Shown here: positions 34,648-46,058 of the stretch, piece after piece
Layout: each line of letters opens with the position of its first letter
How positions within the stretch are numbered: the first letter of the stretch is position 1
Source of the DNA: Comamonadaceae bacterium
Lineage (GTDB): Bacteria > Pseudomonadota > Gammaproteobacteria > Burkholderiales > Burkholderiaceae_C
Length of the DNA: 57,684 nucleotides
Assembly (NCBI GenBank): GCA_947449025.1
Contig: CANFQF010000003.1
Location: forward strand, 1-57,684
Direction: 5' to 3'
Program-made: the position numbers and the translations under genes
Notes under the pieces: model-generated
What the model saw: only the letters and a program-made list of their open reading frames with translations
What the model was told of the DNA's origin: nothing
The model's database searches: none

Positions 34648-35193
34648 ATGATGACCCCCGAACAAGTGATGGCCTCCCACAAATCCAGCCTCGAGACCCT
34701 TTTCGGTCTGACCTCCAAGGCCTTCGAAGGCGTGGAAAAGCTGGTCGACCTGAACATGACTGCCTCCAAGGCAGCCATCACCGAGGCTGCTGACAGCACC
34801 AAGGCCGTTCTGTCCGTGAAGGACGCGCAGGAACTGCTGGCCCTGCAATCGACCCTGTTCCAGCCCCTGGCCGAGAAGACCGCTTCCTACAGCCGCCACC
34901 TCTACGAAATCGCTACCACCACCAGCACCGAGTTCGGCAAGGCCTTCGAAGCTCAAGCCACCGACATGCAAAAGAAGTTCATGACTGCAGTCGATAGCGC
35001 CTCGAAGAATGCACCCGCCGGCAGCGAAAGCGCCGTCGCCGCCTTCAAGACCGCTCTGGCCGCTGGCAACAACGCGCTGGAGTCGGTTCAGAAGGCTGTG
35101 AAGCAGGCTTCTGATGTTGCTCAAGCCAACTTCCACGCCGTGGCCGACACCGCCACCCAGGCCGCCAAGACTGCAAGCCGCGCCAAGCGCTGA
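34648..35193 (+). CDS. phaP: Phasin family protein (polyhydroxyalkanoate granule)
   Basis: Phasins coat polyhydroxybutyrate granules and control their size. The 181-residue protein is all helical and Ala/Thr/Lys-rich. It matches the family with the N-terminal [20 protein letters not shown] and the segments [16 protein letters not shown] and [22 protein letters not shown] lies about 10 nt before the ATG. A good promoter precedes it and a strong terminator follows, so it is a single-gene transcript. No other pha gene is in the window. Confidence 0.95.
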   Translation: MMTPEQVMASHKSSLETLFGLTSKAFEGVEKLVDLNMTASKAAITEAADSTKAVLSVKDAQELLALQSTLFQPLAEKTASYSRHLYEIATTTSTEFGKAFEAQATDMQKKFMTAVDSASKNAPAGSESAVAAFKTALAAGNNALESVQKAVKQASDVAQANFHAVADTATQAAKTASRAKR

Positions 35194-35318
35194 TGCCTTG
35201 CGCCTCTGCGGGCAGGAACCTGTCAGCAGAGGCGGTTACAGACTCCGCGGCGCCGCCTTGGCGTCCTTCAGGTTGTCTCCTCGGGTCCTTTCGACACCTT
35301 CGTGGTTCAGGGATCCTT

Positions 35319-35347
35319 AGCCCCGGCAAACACCGGGGCTTTTTTTT
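35319..35347 (+). terminator. Intrinsic terminator of the phasin gene
   Basis: AGCCCCGG (35319-35326) pairs with CCGGGGCT (35333-35340) through a 6-nt loop and is followed by seven T. It lies about 125 bp behind the phasin stop. A 13-bp imperfect direct repeat GGTTTTCACTTTT follows (35348-35373). Confidence 0.92.
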
Positions 35348-35432
35348 GGTTTTCACTTTTGGTTTTCACTTTAGTCTCGGCCCAAGTGATCACCGTGCGG
35401 CCCGCAATCAGGGGATCGGAGCCAGACACCAA

Positions 35433-35451
35433 CAAGAATCGTTCTCAATTG
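35433..35451 (+). promoter_or_regulatory. Fur-box-like operator upstream of the iron-binding protein gene
   Basis: The 19-bp sequence CAAGAATCGTTCTCAATTG contains an AGAAT-CGT-TCTCA core that resembles the GAGAATCATTCTC type of Fur box. It lies 38 bp before the GTG start, and TATCAT at 35455-35460 could be the -10 box, so bound Fur would block the promoter. This fits the predicted ferric-iron role of the gene. Confidence 0.6.
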
Positions 35452-35489
35452 GGATATCATGGGCCCTTATCCAAACAAAGGTCCACCCC

Positions 35490-36530
35490 GTGCTCCGCGC
35501 TGCTCTACTCGCCCTTGGCCTGACCCTGGCATCTGCGCATGTTGCCCAGGCCCAGGAACAGGTTCTGAACCTCTATTCCGCGCGCCACTACTCGACGGAC
35601 GAGGCGCTCTACGACAACTTCACCAAGGCAACGGGTATCCGCATCAAGCGGGTCGACTCGGACGATGCAGGCATCCTGGCCCGGCTCAAGGCCGAGGGGG
35701 CTGCCTCGGTGGCCGACGTCATCTTGCTGGTCGACGCCGCACGGCTGTACAAGGGTGAGGTCGAGGGGATGTTCCGGCCGATTCGGTCCAAGGCCCTTGA
35801 TGACGCCATCCCGGCTGGGTATCGCGCGGCACCCACCGCCGAAGGAACCGCCTGGTTCGGCTTTTCCACCCGCGCTCGGGTGGTGGTCTACGACAAGTCA
35901 AAGGTCAAGCGGGAAGAGGTGGAGACCTATGAGCAACTGGCCGATCCCCGCAACAAGGGACGTATCTGCATTCGGTCGGGTTCGCACCCCTACAACCTCT
36001 CCCTCTTCGGCGCCATCACGGAACACCTTGGCGAGCAACGGGCAGAGCAGTGGCTCAAAGGGGTGGTAGCCAACCTGGCACGCGACCCCAAGGGCGGAGA
36101 CACCGACCAGATCAAGGCGGTGGGCGCCGGTGAGTGCCAGATTGCCGTGAGCAACACCTACTACATCGCGCGCCTGATGCGGTCGACCAGCCCGGATGAC
36201 AAGGCGCTGATGGAGCGGGTGGCCATCGTCTTTCCCAACCAGGGCAGTTGGGGCACCCACGTCAACATCGCCGGCGGCGCAGTGGCGCGCCACAGCAAGA
36301 ATGTGGTGGCTGCCCAGCGCTTCCTGGAATACCTGGCGAGTGCGCAAGCCCAGGACTATTTCGCCAACGGCAACAACGAGTGGCCCACGGTCAAAGGCGT
36401 CAAATTGACCAATCCCGCACTCCAGGCCATGAGCAATGGCCCCTTCAAAGCCGAGACCATTCCGCTGGCCGCGGTGGGCGCCCACCAGGTGAAGGTCCAG
36501 CAAATGCTGGACAGGGTCGGATTCAAGTGA
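35490..36530 (+). CDS. Periplasmic ferric-iron-binding protein of an ABC importer (FbpA/FutA type)
   Basis: The 346-residue protein has a Sec signal peptide (about 1-21, cleaved after AQA). The mature part begins QEQVLNLYSARHY, where Tyr residues are typical iron ligands, and the YY pair of SNTYYIARLM matches the tandem tyrosine iron site. The start is GTG at 35490, with AAGG about 8 nt upstream. No permease or ATPase gene is adjacent, so it must work with components encoded elsewhere. A Fur-box-like site precedes it. Confidence 0.9.
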   Translation: MLRAALLALGLTLASAHVAQAQEQVLNLYSARHYSTDEALYDNFTKATGIRIKRVDSDDAGILARLKAEGAASVADVILLVDAARLYKGEVEGMFRPIRSKALDDAIPAGYRAAPTAEGTAWFGFSTRARVVVYDKSKVKREEVETYEQLADPRNKGRICIRSGSHPYNLSLFGAITEHLGEQRAEQWLKGVVANLARDPKGGDTDQIKAVGAGECQIAVSNTYYIARLMRSTSPDDKALMERVAIVFPNQGSWGTHVNIAGGAVARHSKNVVAAQRFLEYLASAQAQDYFANGNNEWPTVKGVKLTNPALQAMSNGPFKAETIPLAAVGAHQVKVQQMLDRVGFK

Positions 36531-36554
36531 GCGACTGAGCACGCCTTCCCGCAC

Positions 36555-36579
36555 AGCCCGGATGAGTCCGGGCTTTTTT
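36555..36579 (+). terminator. Intrinsic terminator of the iron-binding protein gene
   Basis: AGCCCGG (36555-36561) pairs with CCGGGCT (36568-36574) across a 6-nt loop, followed by five T. It starts about 25 bp behind the stop codon. Confidence 0.88.
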
Positions 36580-36633
36580 ACGCCGACAGGGGCCGGTGGG
36601 CAATGACTGCCCCTCACCCAAGCCCGCATAATG

Positions 36634-36653
36634 TGACGTTTACGTCAACGTCA
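36634..36653 (+). promoter_or_regulatory. Palindromic operator TGACGT-TT-ACGTCA with an extra half-site
   Basis: A 6-2-6 inverted repeat (36634-36647) is followed directly by a second ACGTCA half-site (36648-36653). It lies 19 bp before the ATG of the dehydrogenase gene. The shape recalls operators of regulators for acyl-CoA and branched-chain amino acid catabolism in proteobacteria (LiuR-like), but the regulator cannot be named from this window. Confidence 0.55.
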
Positions 36654-36671
36654 ACTCTCCGGGGATATTCC

Positions 36672-37430
36672 ATGGACATTCAAGGCAAGGTCTTCATCGT
36701 CACCGGCGGCGCGTCCGGCCTTGGCGAGGGAACCGCCCGCATGCTGGCAGCTGCAGGCGGCAAGGTGGTCGTTGCAGACATGCAAGCCGACAAGGGCGAG
36801 CAGGTGGCGCAGGAAATCGGCGGCGCATTCGTCCGGTGTGACGTGAGCAACGAGGCCGACGGGCAGGCAGCCGTCGCCAAGGCCACCTCTTTGGGCAAGC
36901 TCATGGGCTTGGTCAACTGCGCGGGCATTGCACCCGCAGAGAAAACCGTGGGCAAGACCGGACCGCACAGTCTGGCGGTCTACCAGAAGGTGATCCAGGT
37001 GAACTTGGTGGGCAGTTTCAACATGATCCGCCTCGCCGCAGACGCAATGGCGAAGAACGAGCCTGAGACCACAGGCGAGCGCGGCTGCATCATCTCCACC
37101 GCCTCGGTCGCCGCGTATGACGGCCAGATCGGCCAGGCCGCCTACAGCGCTTCCAAGGGCGGCGTCGTCGGCATGACCTTGCCCATCGCCCGTGACCTGG
37201 CCCGCAATGGCATCCGCAACATGACCATCGCGCCAGGCATCTTCGGGACGCCCATGATGTTCGGCATGCCACAGGACGTGCAAGACGCACTGGCCGCCGC
37301 CGTGCCCTTCCCGTCGCGCCTGGGCACGCCACAGGACTACGCCAAGCTGGCCCGGCACATCTTCGAAAACGACATGCTCAATGGCGAGGTGATCCGCCTC
37401 GACGGCGCCATTCGCCTCGCTCCGCGCTGA
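36672..37430 (+). CDS. Short-chain dehydrogenase, 3-hydroxyacyl-CoA dehydrogenase type 2-like
   Basis: The 252-residue enzyme has the NAD-binding TGGASGLG (11-18), D36 in VVADMQ pointing to NAD rather than NADP, NCAG (82-85), and the catalytic triad S145, Y158 and K162 (YSASK). The C-terminal [14 protein letters not shown] resembles 17-beta-HSD10/HADH2 enzymes that oxidise 3-hydroxy-2-methylacyl-CoA in isoleucine and fatty acid breakdown. The palindromic operator immediately upstream fits catabolic control. It is a single gene between a terminator and ggt. Confidence 0.9.
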   Translation: MDIQGKVFIVTGGASGLGEGTARMLAAAGGKVVVADMQADKGEQVAQEIGGAFVRCDVSNEADGQAAVAKATSLGKLMGLVNCAGIAPAEKTVGKTGPHSLAVYQKVIQVNLVGSFNMIRLAADAMAKNEPETTGERGCIISTASVAAYDGQIGQAAYSASKGGVVGMTLPIARDLARNGIRNMTIAPGIFGTPMMFGMPQDVQDALAAAVPFPSRLGTPQDYAKLARHIFENDMLNGEVIRLDGAIRLAPR

Positions 37431-37499
37431 CCTGGCACCCTGGGGAAAACCAGGCCTGGGCGGCGCGCCAGGTCAGGTTGGATTTGGGCTTGGTCTAGG

Positions 37500-39434
37500 A
37501 TGAGGTTCATGCCCGTCAACCTGAAGCCCCAACACACGCCGCAGTCCGCCGCACAAACGCCCTCTTCCCACTTCCGCAGGGCCGCGCGAGCTGGCGCGCT
37601 CGCCTTGGTCGCGGGAGCCTGGGTCGCTGGCTGCGCGTCAATCCCTACTGGCGCTGGCCGACCTGCCTCCTCCGCCTCCGCCGGGTCAGCCCCTGCAGCC
37701 GGCTTCACCTATCGCCGCCCTGACCTGCCGGAAGCAGCCTCCGGGCTGGGCGCCAAGCCAGGCTGGGCGACGCAACGCTTCGCCGTGGCAGCAGCCAACC
37801 CCCTGGCCACGGATGCCGGCTACCAGGTGTTGAAAGCCGGTGGCAGCGCGGTCGACGCGGCAATCGCAGTCCAAATGGTGCTCAGCTTGGTCGAGCCGCA
37901 GTCCAGCGGGATCGGTGGCGGCGCCTTCCTCATGCATTTCGACGGCCGGCAGGTACGCGCATACGACGGCCGGGAAACGGCGCCGGCCGCCGCAGACGAG
38001 CGGCTATTCCTCGGTGCGGACGGAAAACCGCTCCCCTTCTACGAGGCCGTGGTGGGTGGCCGATCGGTGGGTGTGCCAGGCCTGCTTCGCATGCTCGAAT
38101 TGGCGCACCGCCAGCATGGCCGACTGCCTTGGGCCCAGTTGGTCCAACCGGCGATCACGCTCGCCGAGGAGGGATTTGCGCTCAGCCCACGCCTGCATGC
38201 GCTACTCAAGGCAGACGCCCACCTGCGCAAGGATCCACCGGCATCGGACTTCTTCTACCAAGCCGACGGACAACCACACCCAGTGGGGCATCGCCTGCGC
38301 AATCCGGCCCTGGCCGAAGTCCTGCGTCGGGTCGCACAAGAGGGCTCAAACGCCCTGTACCAAGGAGAGGTTGCCCAGGCCATCATCTCGAAGGTTCGCG
38401 GCCATCCAGGCAACCCGGGTCGCATGACGCTGGAGGACCTGCGGAACTATCAGGCGCTCGAACGCGATCCCCTGTGCCACGACGCCCGAGCTGGTGAGCG
38501 CACCTGGCGCATCTGCGGATTCCCGCCCCCAAGCTCCGGCGCGATCGCCATCGGGCAGATCCTGGGAATGCTTCAGCACACGCCAGCGGCCGCCATGCCT
38601 CTGCGCGACGCACTGCCTTCTGCGGACTGGTTGCACTTCTACACCGAGGCCGCACGCCTGGCCTTTGCCGACCGGGCCCAGTACCTGGGAGACCCGGAGT
38701 TCGTCCCGCCGCCGGCGGGCCGCTGGGACAGTCTGCTGGCGCCCGACTACCTGCGTGAGCGGGCCCGTCTCATCGGGGAGCGGAGCATGCGGGTCGCGCC
38801 GGGTGGCCAGCCAGGCGCCACCCGCAGCAGCTGGGCCCCCATGCCGGACCAGCCGGAATTTGGCACCTCCCACATCAGTGTGGTCGATGGCCACGGGAAC
38901 GCGGTCGCGATGACCACGACCATCGAAGACCAGTTCGGCGCCCGTCAACTGGTGGGGCTTGAAGGCAAGAGCGGCGGCTTCCTGTTGAACAACGAGCTGA
39001 CCGACTTCAGCTTCAGCCCCACCGATGGCGAAGGCCGGCCGGTGGCCAATCGGGTGCAGCCCGGCAAACGGCCTCGCTCGTCCATGTCTCCCACGCTGGT
39101 CTTCGACCCGGCGACGGGCCAACTCGCTGCCAGTCTTGGCAGCCCAGGGGGCGCCATCATCATCCACTTCACCGCCAAAACCCTGTGGGGTACGCTGGCC
39201 TGGGGGCTGGATGCGCAAAAGGCCATCGACCTGCCCAATTTCGGATCCACCGGCGGCCCGACACTGCTGGAAGAGGGACGCTTCCCCCAAGCGACGGTCG
39301 ACGCCTTGCGTGCACGCGGCGCCGAAGTGCGGGAGCAGGCGATGACCAGCGGCCTGCAGGCGATCACCCGCAGCCCCAGCGGCTGGTTCGGCGGCGCCGA
39401 CCCGCGCCGCGAGGGCGTGGTGATGGGGGACTGA
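37500..39434 (+). CDS. ggt: Gamma-glutamyltransferase, predicted lipoprotein
   Basis: GGT cleaves the gamma-glutamyl bond of glutathione and transfers or hydrolyses it. The 644-residue precursor has a signal peptide with a lipobox (VAGC, C45), so it should be lipid-anchored rather than free in the periplasm. The conserved large-subunit region includes GGSAVDAAIAVQ and GIGGGAFLMHFDG. The autoprocessing nucleophile is T456 (GTSHISVVD), which becomes the N-terminus of the small subunit. The typical GSPGG oxyanion motif is present (SLGSPGGAIII). It ends about 130 bp before dnaG. Confidence 0.94.
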   Translation: MRFMPVNLKPQHTPQSAAQTPSSHFRRAARAGALALVAGAWVAGCASIPTGAGRPASSASAGSAPAAGFTYRRPDLPEAASGLGAKPGWATQRFAVAAANPLATDAGYQVLKAGGSAVDAAIAVQMVLSLVEPQSSGIGGGAFLMHFDGRQVRAYDGRETAPAAADERLFLGADGKPLPFYEAVVGGRSVGVPGLLRMLELAHRQHGRLPWAQLVQPAITLAEEGFALSPRLHALLKADAHLRKDPPASDFFYQADGQPHPVGHRLRNPALAEVLRRVAQEGSNALYQGEVAQAIISKVRGHPGNPGRMTLEDLRNYQALERDPLCHDARAGERTWRICGFPPPSSGAIAIGQILGMLQHTPAAAMPLRDALPSADWLHFYTEAARLAFADRAQYLGDPEFVPPPAGRWDSLLAPDYLRERARLIGERSMRVAPGGQPGATRSSWAPMPDQPEFGTSHISVVDGHGNAVAMTTTIEDQFGARQLVGLEGKSGGFLLNNELTDFSFSPTDGEGRPVANRVQPGKRPRSSMSPTLVFDPATGQLAASLGSPGGAIIIHFTAKTLWGTLAWGLDAQKAIDLPNFGSTGGPTLLEEGRFPQATVDALRARGAEVREQAMTSGLQAITRSPSGWFGGADPRREGVVMGD

Positions 39435-39561
39435 AGGGACCATACGGGCCAATACGGGACGAGACGGGACGAACCGCACGACCTGTGCATCCCGGGCGCC
39501 CCGAAGTGACGGCCCTGGTGCCCTCTGTTAAGCTTGACGCCCGGGGCACAATAGCCTTTGC

Positions 39562-41481
39562 ATGGCCATCCCCGATTCATTCATCCAGGAACTCATCGCG
39601 CGCGCTGACGTGGTTGAGATCGTGGGTCGCTACGTGCAGCTCAAAAAGTCGGGCGCTAACTTTTCCGGCCTGTGCCCCTTCCACGCCGAAAAGTCCCCCT
39701 CATTCACCGTCTCGCCCACCAAGCAGTTCTTCCACTGCTTTGGCTGCGGCAAGCATGGCAACGCCATTGGCTTCCTGATGGAGCACGCCGGTATGGGATT
39801 CGTGGAAGCGGTTCAGGACCTGGCGGGCCAATTCGGCATGCAGGTGCCGGAAGATGACCGCTCGCCCCAGGACCGCGCCCGCGCCGCCGAGCAGCGCCAG
39901 AAGCAGGACAGCCTCACCGACGTGCTGGAGAAGGCCGGAGAGTCCTACCGAAAGCACCTGAAGGCCTCATCCAAGGCCGTGGCCTACCTCAAGGGCCGAG
40001 GCCTGTCGGGTGAGATCGCCAAGCGCTTTGGACTGGGCTATGCGCCGGAGGGCTGGCGCAGCCTGGCCAGCGTGTTCCCCGACTACGACAGCCCGCTTCT
40101 GGAGGAGTGCGGCCTGGTCATCGTGCACGGCGAAGAAGACGGGCAAGACGCCAAGCGCTATGACCGCTTCCGCGACCGCGTCATGTTCCCCATTCGCAAT
40201 GTGAAGGGGGAGTGCATCGGCTTTGGTGGTCGGGTGCTCGGAGACGAAAAGCCCAAGTACCTCAACTCCCCCGAGACGCCGGTCTTCAGCAAGGGACGCG
40301 AGCTCTATGGTCTGTTCGAGGCCCGACAGGCCCTGCGCGAGAAGGGCTATGTGCTGGTGACCGAGGGCTATATGGACGTCGTCGCCTTGGCGCAGCTAGG
40401 GTTCCCCAATGCGGTCGCAACCCTGGGAACCGCCTGCACCACCGACCACGTGCAGAAGCTGTTTCGCTTCACCGACAGCGTGGTCTTCAGCTTCGACGGC
40501 GACGCGGCGGGGCGACGCGCAGCGCGCAAGGCACTCGACGGCGCCCTGCCCTACGCCACCGACCTGCGGTCGGTGAAATTCCTTTTCCTTCCCGCGGAGC
40601 ACGACCCGGACAGCTACATCCGCGCCCACGGTGCCGACGCCTTCTCTCGCTACGTCGGCGAGGCAACGCCGCTGTCGCGGTTCCTGGTGGACAGTGCCCG
40701 CGAGGGCTGCGATCTCACCACAGCGGAAGGGCGCGCCCGCATGCTGGCCCACGCGCAACCACTGTGGGGCCTGCTCCCGGAGGGCGCCCTCAAGCGGCAG
40801 ATGCTGGGCGAACTGGCCGACCTGGGTCAGCTCGACGGGCGCGAACTCTCCAGCCTGTGGAGCACTGCACCGGCGGGTCGGGCGGGAGAGCGGAGAGGCC
40901 CCGCAGGGGCGCGGGCGCGCGGGCGCAGTCGCAGCGGCTCGTTCGATTCAGGGGCAGAACCTGGCAGGCATGAAGAATTCACGGCCGACAGTAGTTGGAT
41001 GAGCGAGGATTTCGGGCGCTCCAACGGGAGAGGCGCATGGCGGGAGCGTCCGCGTCGGACACCGGGCCGGCAGCTGCCGCCGGGGCGGGCAGATCGGGCC
41101 CTGCAGATCCTGCTGGCAGACGCTGCCGCCTGGGAGCGTCTATCCGGTGAGGATCACCAACTGCTGTGCGAACTGGCCGAGCCCTACGGCCCCCTCTTTG
41201 CCTGGCTCGATGCCCGATTGCAGGACGAGGGACCGCAACCCTGGGAGGGCCTGCGCAGCCAGTTGCCCGGCCACCCCCATGCCGAGTTCGCCCTCGGGCT
41301 AATGGCAAGAATGCCGTCCAAGATCGAGCCGGACTCCTCGGAACTCGATCACATCCTCACGCGCGAGCGGCAGGCTCGCGTGGCGGAGGAGATGCAGGCG
41401 CTGTCGCAACGTGCTGGCAGCGACCCAACTGCGTACAAAAGACTGAAAGAGCTGGTCGCCAAGACAAGAGATCGCAGTTGA
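39562..41481 (+). CDS. dnaG: DNA primase DnaG
   Basis: DnaG makes RNA primers at the replication fork and docks on the DnaB helicase. The 639-residue protein has the N-terminal zinc-binding domain (C38, H41, C59, C62), the RNA polymerase core with Toprim motifs (VTEGYMDVVAL, FDGDAAGRRA, and the later acidic HDPDSY), an Arg/Gly-rich linker (about 430-515) and a C-terminal helicase-binding domain. rpoD follows in the classical order. rpsU is not upstream; a gamma-glutamyltransferase gene occupies that place. Confidence 0.98.
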   Translation: MAIPDSFIQELIARADVVEIVGRYVQLKKSGANFSGLCPFHAEKSPSFTVSPTKQFFHCFGCGKHGNAIGFLMEHAGMGFVEAVQDLAGQFGMQVPEDDRSPQDRARAAEQRQKQDSLTDVLEKAGESYRKHLKASSKAVAYLKGRGLSGEIAKRFGLGYAPEGWRSLASVFPDYDSPLLEECGLVIVHGEEDGQDAKRYDRFRDRVMFPIRNVKGECIGFGGRVLGDEKPKYLNSPETPVFSKGRELYGLFEARQALREKGYVLVTEGYMDVVALAQLGFPNAVATLGTACTTDHVQKLFRFTDSVVFSFDGDAAGRRAARKALDGALPYATDLRSVKFLFLPAEHDPDSYIRAHGADAFSRYVGEATPLSRFLVDSAREGCDLTTAEGRARMLAHAQPLWGLLPEGALKRQMLGELADLGQLDGRELSSLWSTAPAGRAGERRGPAGARARGRSRSGSFDSGAEPGRHEEFTADSSWMSEDFGRSNGRGAWRERPRRTPGRQLPPGRADRALQILLADAAAWERLSGEDHQLLCELAEPYGPLFAWLDARLQDEGPQPWEGLRSQLPGHPHAEFALGLMARMPSKIEPDSSELDHILTRERQARVAEEMQALSQRAGSDPTAYKRLKELVAKTRDRS

Positions 41482-41803
41482 GTGCAATGCTCGCCGGTAT
41501 AATGTAAAGCTTGCTACCGGCAAGAGCGACAGCAGCACCTCCGGGCCCGGCCAACTGTGCCAACCAGCGCACGACCCGCCACCTTACCGCAAGGACTGCA
41601 CTCCAAATGTTCGCCCTCCCCACTTGCCATTGAGCTGCCAATTTCTCCTAGAGGCTGTCCGCCGGCGTGAGCCGCGGCATGCCAACCGGACAAGGTAACA
41701 GTTCGTCTCCCCGCGCCGGGTTTCTTGGCGCATTGAGCTCAGCTCGTGTACCGCTTGTGTCCCCTTGTGTTCCTGCCGATCTTTAAGTTCCGGAGTATCT
41801 CGT
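41482..41803 (+). promoter_or_regulatory. rpoD leader with a perfect -10 box
   Basis: TATAAT at 41498-41503 sits 17 bp behind the dnaG stop; TTGAGT at 41478-41483 is a possible -35 but only 14 nt away, so the promoter may need an activator or use another -35. A 6-bp inverted repeat (CCGGTA at 41494-41499, TACCGG at 41515-41520) brackets the start region. The remaining leader of about 290 nt has no recognisable gene or riboswitch. Confidence 0.5.
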
Positions 41804-44242
<2,439 letters not shown>

Positions 44243-44278
44243 ACAAGGCGGGGCCCCTCAGGCCCTGTTCATAATGCA

Positions 44279-44310
44279 AGGGCCAGCACATGCTGGCCCT
44301 TTGCTTTTTT
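44279..44310 (+). terminator. Intrinsic terminator of rpoD
   Basis: AGGGCCAGCA (44279-44288) is followed after two bases by its complement TGCTGGCCCT (44291-44300), and then TTGCTTTTTT. The next gene begins at 44315, directly after the T-run, so read-through from rpoD would be its only nearby source of transcription unless a promoter lies in the rpoD end. Confidence 0.85.
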
Positions 44311-44314
44311 GAAC

Positions 44315-44740
44315 ATGCTTGCCAAGTCGATCGGTCTTGCCGCCACGGTGCTCACGCTCAGCTCATTGGGTTTTTCTGTCCTGGGCTCGACCCCGCTCCT
44401 GATCCTGCGTCACGACGTGCCCATGGACGGAAGGTTCATCCGGCAGGTTTTCCACTACTGCTACCGGGTGGTGGCGGTTTTTGCCATCACCGCCACCATC
44501 GCTCACACGGCGTCGGAGCGGATAGGGCTGGCGGTCGGCTTGGGTGCGATCGCCCTGTTGGCGCTGGCGATGCACCAGTGGCTGCTGCGCCGCCTGGACA
44601 CCCTGCGCCTGACGATGTACGAAGGCAGCGGTGACCCGCTGGCCATACGGCGCTTTCGCCAACTCCACGCGGGCGCCATCGGCCTGAACTTCGCGCAGCT
44701 GGTCGCGATGATCAGCGGCCTGACGCAGGTGACGCTTTAG
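44315..44740 (+). CDS. Small integral membrane protein of unknown function
   Basis: The 141-residue protein has about four hydrophobic segments (7-30, 47-67, 72-90, 118-138) and a basic loop between the third and fourth (RRLDTLRLTMYEGS). No family is recognised with confidence. The ATG at 44315 is used; a TTG two codons upstream is inside the T-tract of the rpoD terminator. Little can be said about its job. Confidence 0.75.
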   Translation: MLAKSIGLAATVLTLSSLGFSVLGSTPLLILRHDVPMDGRFIRQVFHYCYRVVAVFAITATIAHTASERIGLAVGLGAIALLALAMHQWLLRRLDTLRLTMYEGSGDPLAIRRFRQLHAGAIGLNFAQLVAMISGLTQVTL

Positions 44741-44873
44741 GCGGCGGAGAGGTGCCGCAAGGGCTCCAAGCATTGACGCCATCTAGCAGATGGGCAATCA
44801 TCACCCTCAATGTGAGTCGTTTAGTTCTATCCATGACGGCGGGGCGATCCGTCGCATCACGAGGGGAATAAGC

Positions 44874-45365
44874 ATGAAACCAAGCGTCAAGCGGATTGCC
44901 CTATTCATGGCGGCCCTCACCCTCGCGGGATGCACGACGGTCGATGACTTCCGGAAGATGTCGGCACAAGACCGTGCTGCCCGCGTCTGTGACCGAGATC
45001 CGACGGTGCGCAGCCTGCGGGCCAGCAGGCAGTCGTATGTCGTTGGCATTCAGTCCGCACAGGAGGCCCTGGGGCGTGGGTACAGGATTCACCGGCAGTG
45101 CCAAATGGTCGAGGTGCCAACTGGCAAGCAAAGCATCTGTGAAAAACACGGGGATCAGACAGTCTGCAGGGAGGTCAGTAACACCCGCAGGGAAGAGCGC
45201 TGCACAGAAACCCCGGTCGCCATCCAAGCAGACAACGAAAGACGCAACGTCGCCGAGTGGAGTGCCGCTGTGGCGGGACTGGATTCTCAGATCCGGGGGA
45301 CTTACGACCTGTGCTACGACCGCGTCTTCCACATGACGCCGGAGCAGGCCTTCAAGCTGTACTAA
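44874..45365 (+). CDS. Hypothetical cysteine-rich lipoprotein
   Basis: The 163-residue precursor has a short signal peptide with a lipobox (LAGC, C20), so the mature protein is lipid-anchored. The mature part holds seven further Cys residues, spread between about 45 and 155, that could form disulfides in the periplasm. GAGGGG lies about 9 nt before the ATG. It is a lone gene in its direction and no family is recognised. Confidence 0.8.
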   Translation: MKPSVKRIALFMAALTLAGCTTVDDFRKMSAQDRAARVCDRDPTVRSLRASRQSYVVGIQSAQEALGRGYRIHRQCQMVEVPTGKQSICEKHGDQTVCREVSNTRREERCTETPVAIQADNERRNVAEWSAAVAGLDSQIRGTYDLCYDRVFHMTPEQAFKLY

Positions 45366-45434
45366 CGGGGCGCTCCCGGTGTGGCATTCAGCCACTCCCT
45401 TCACCACCAGGATTGACGCAGAGGTTCTGGTGGA

Positions 45435-46013
45435 TCAGAAACCAGATGGCCCAGGCTGCGCCGGCGCGCCGACCTTGTCGCGAGCGGCGAGCGCTTGTCC
45501 GATACGCTCACCGGTCACGTGATACCCGCGGTCCGCGGCATGGCGACTTGCGGCCCGAAGAAGGAGGCCGGGCATCCGGTCGACAATCCGATGATCCTTT
45601 TCGGCCAGCTCGAAGCATTGGCCCTCGGCCTCCAGGGCCGCCAGGGTGCGAGATCGACGGTCGCCCCCCCTGTCCTCTGACGTTCCCTGCCCTTCAGCGC
45701 TGCCCTCCCCTTCACCCTCCGCAAGCAGGTCCTCGAGCGTGGCCAGCGCCTGCCGGGCCAAAGACGAGTCGCCGTCATCGGGCGAAAGCGCCAGGCTGAG
45801 CAAGCCCTCGATCGCGTCCGCGTCGCCGGACTCCGCCGCACGCACCAGATCGGAGAAGGCCACGCGGCGCCGGCCGCGCAACCAGGGCCGCTGGCTGCGG
45901 GTCGGAAACAGACGGGTCGCGCGCAAACCGTGCATGGTGGTGGCAGAAATCGGCGTGGCAAGAAGGTGCTCGGCGGGAGCAGAGCGTGGAGGTGATGGGA
46001 GCGTAGCGCCCAT
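45435..46013 (-). CDS. Doubtful hypothetical protein
   Basis: An open frame of up to 192 codons fills the 690-bp gap between the lipoprotein gene and the aldo/keto reductase. The part FSDLVRAAESGDADAIEGLLSLA looks like a helical pair of the ankyrin or Sel1 kind, which speaks for a real protein. No ribosome site precedes either start (46013 or 45935), and the rest is low-complexity Glu/Gly/Ala. If it is not a gene, 45366-46058 holds nothing that I recognise. Confidence 0.4.
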   Translation of the reverse strand: MGATLPSPPRSAPAEHLLATPISATTMHGLRATRLFPTRSQRPWLRGRRRVAFSDLVRAAESGDADAIEGLLSLALSPDDGDSSLARQALATLEDLLAEGEGEGSAEGQGTSEDRGGDRRSRTLAALEAEGQCFELAEKDHRIVDRMPGLLLRAASRHAADRGYHVTGERIGQALAARDKVGAPAQPGPSGF

Positions 46014-46058
46014 GGGTCACGGCGACACCCGCGAGGTTCCCGGCAGCACCGGGTGGGT

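Noticed and set aside
39534-39552. TTGACG and CACAAT as a dnaG promoter
   Set aside because: The two boxes are only 7 nt apart, which cannot form a sigma-70 promoter.
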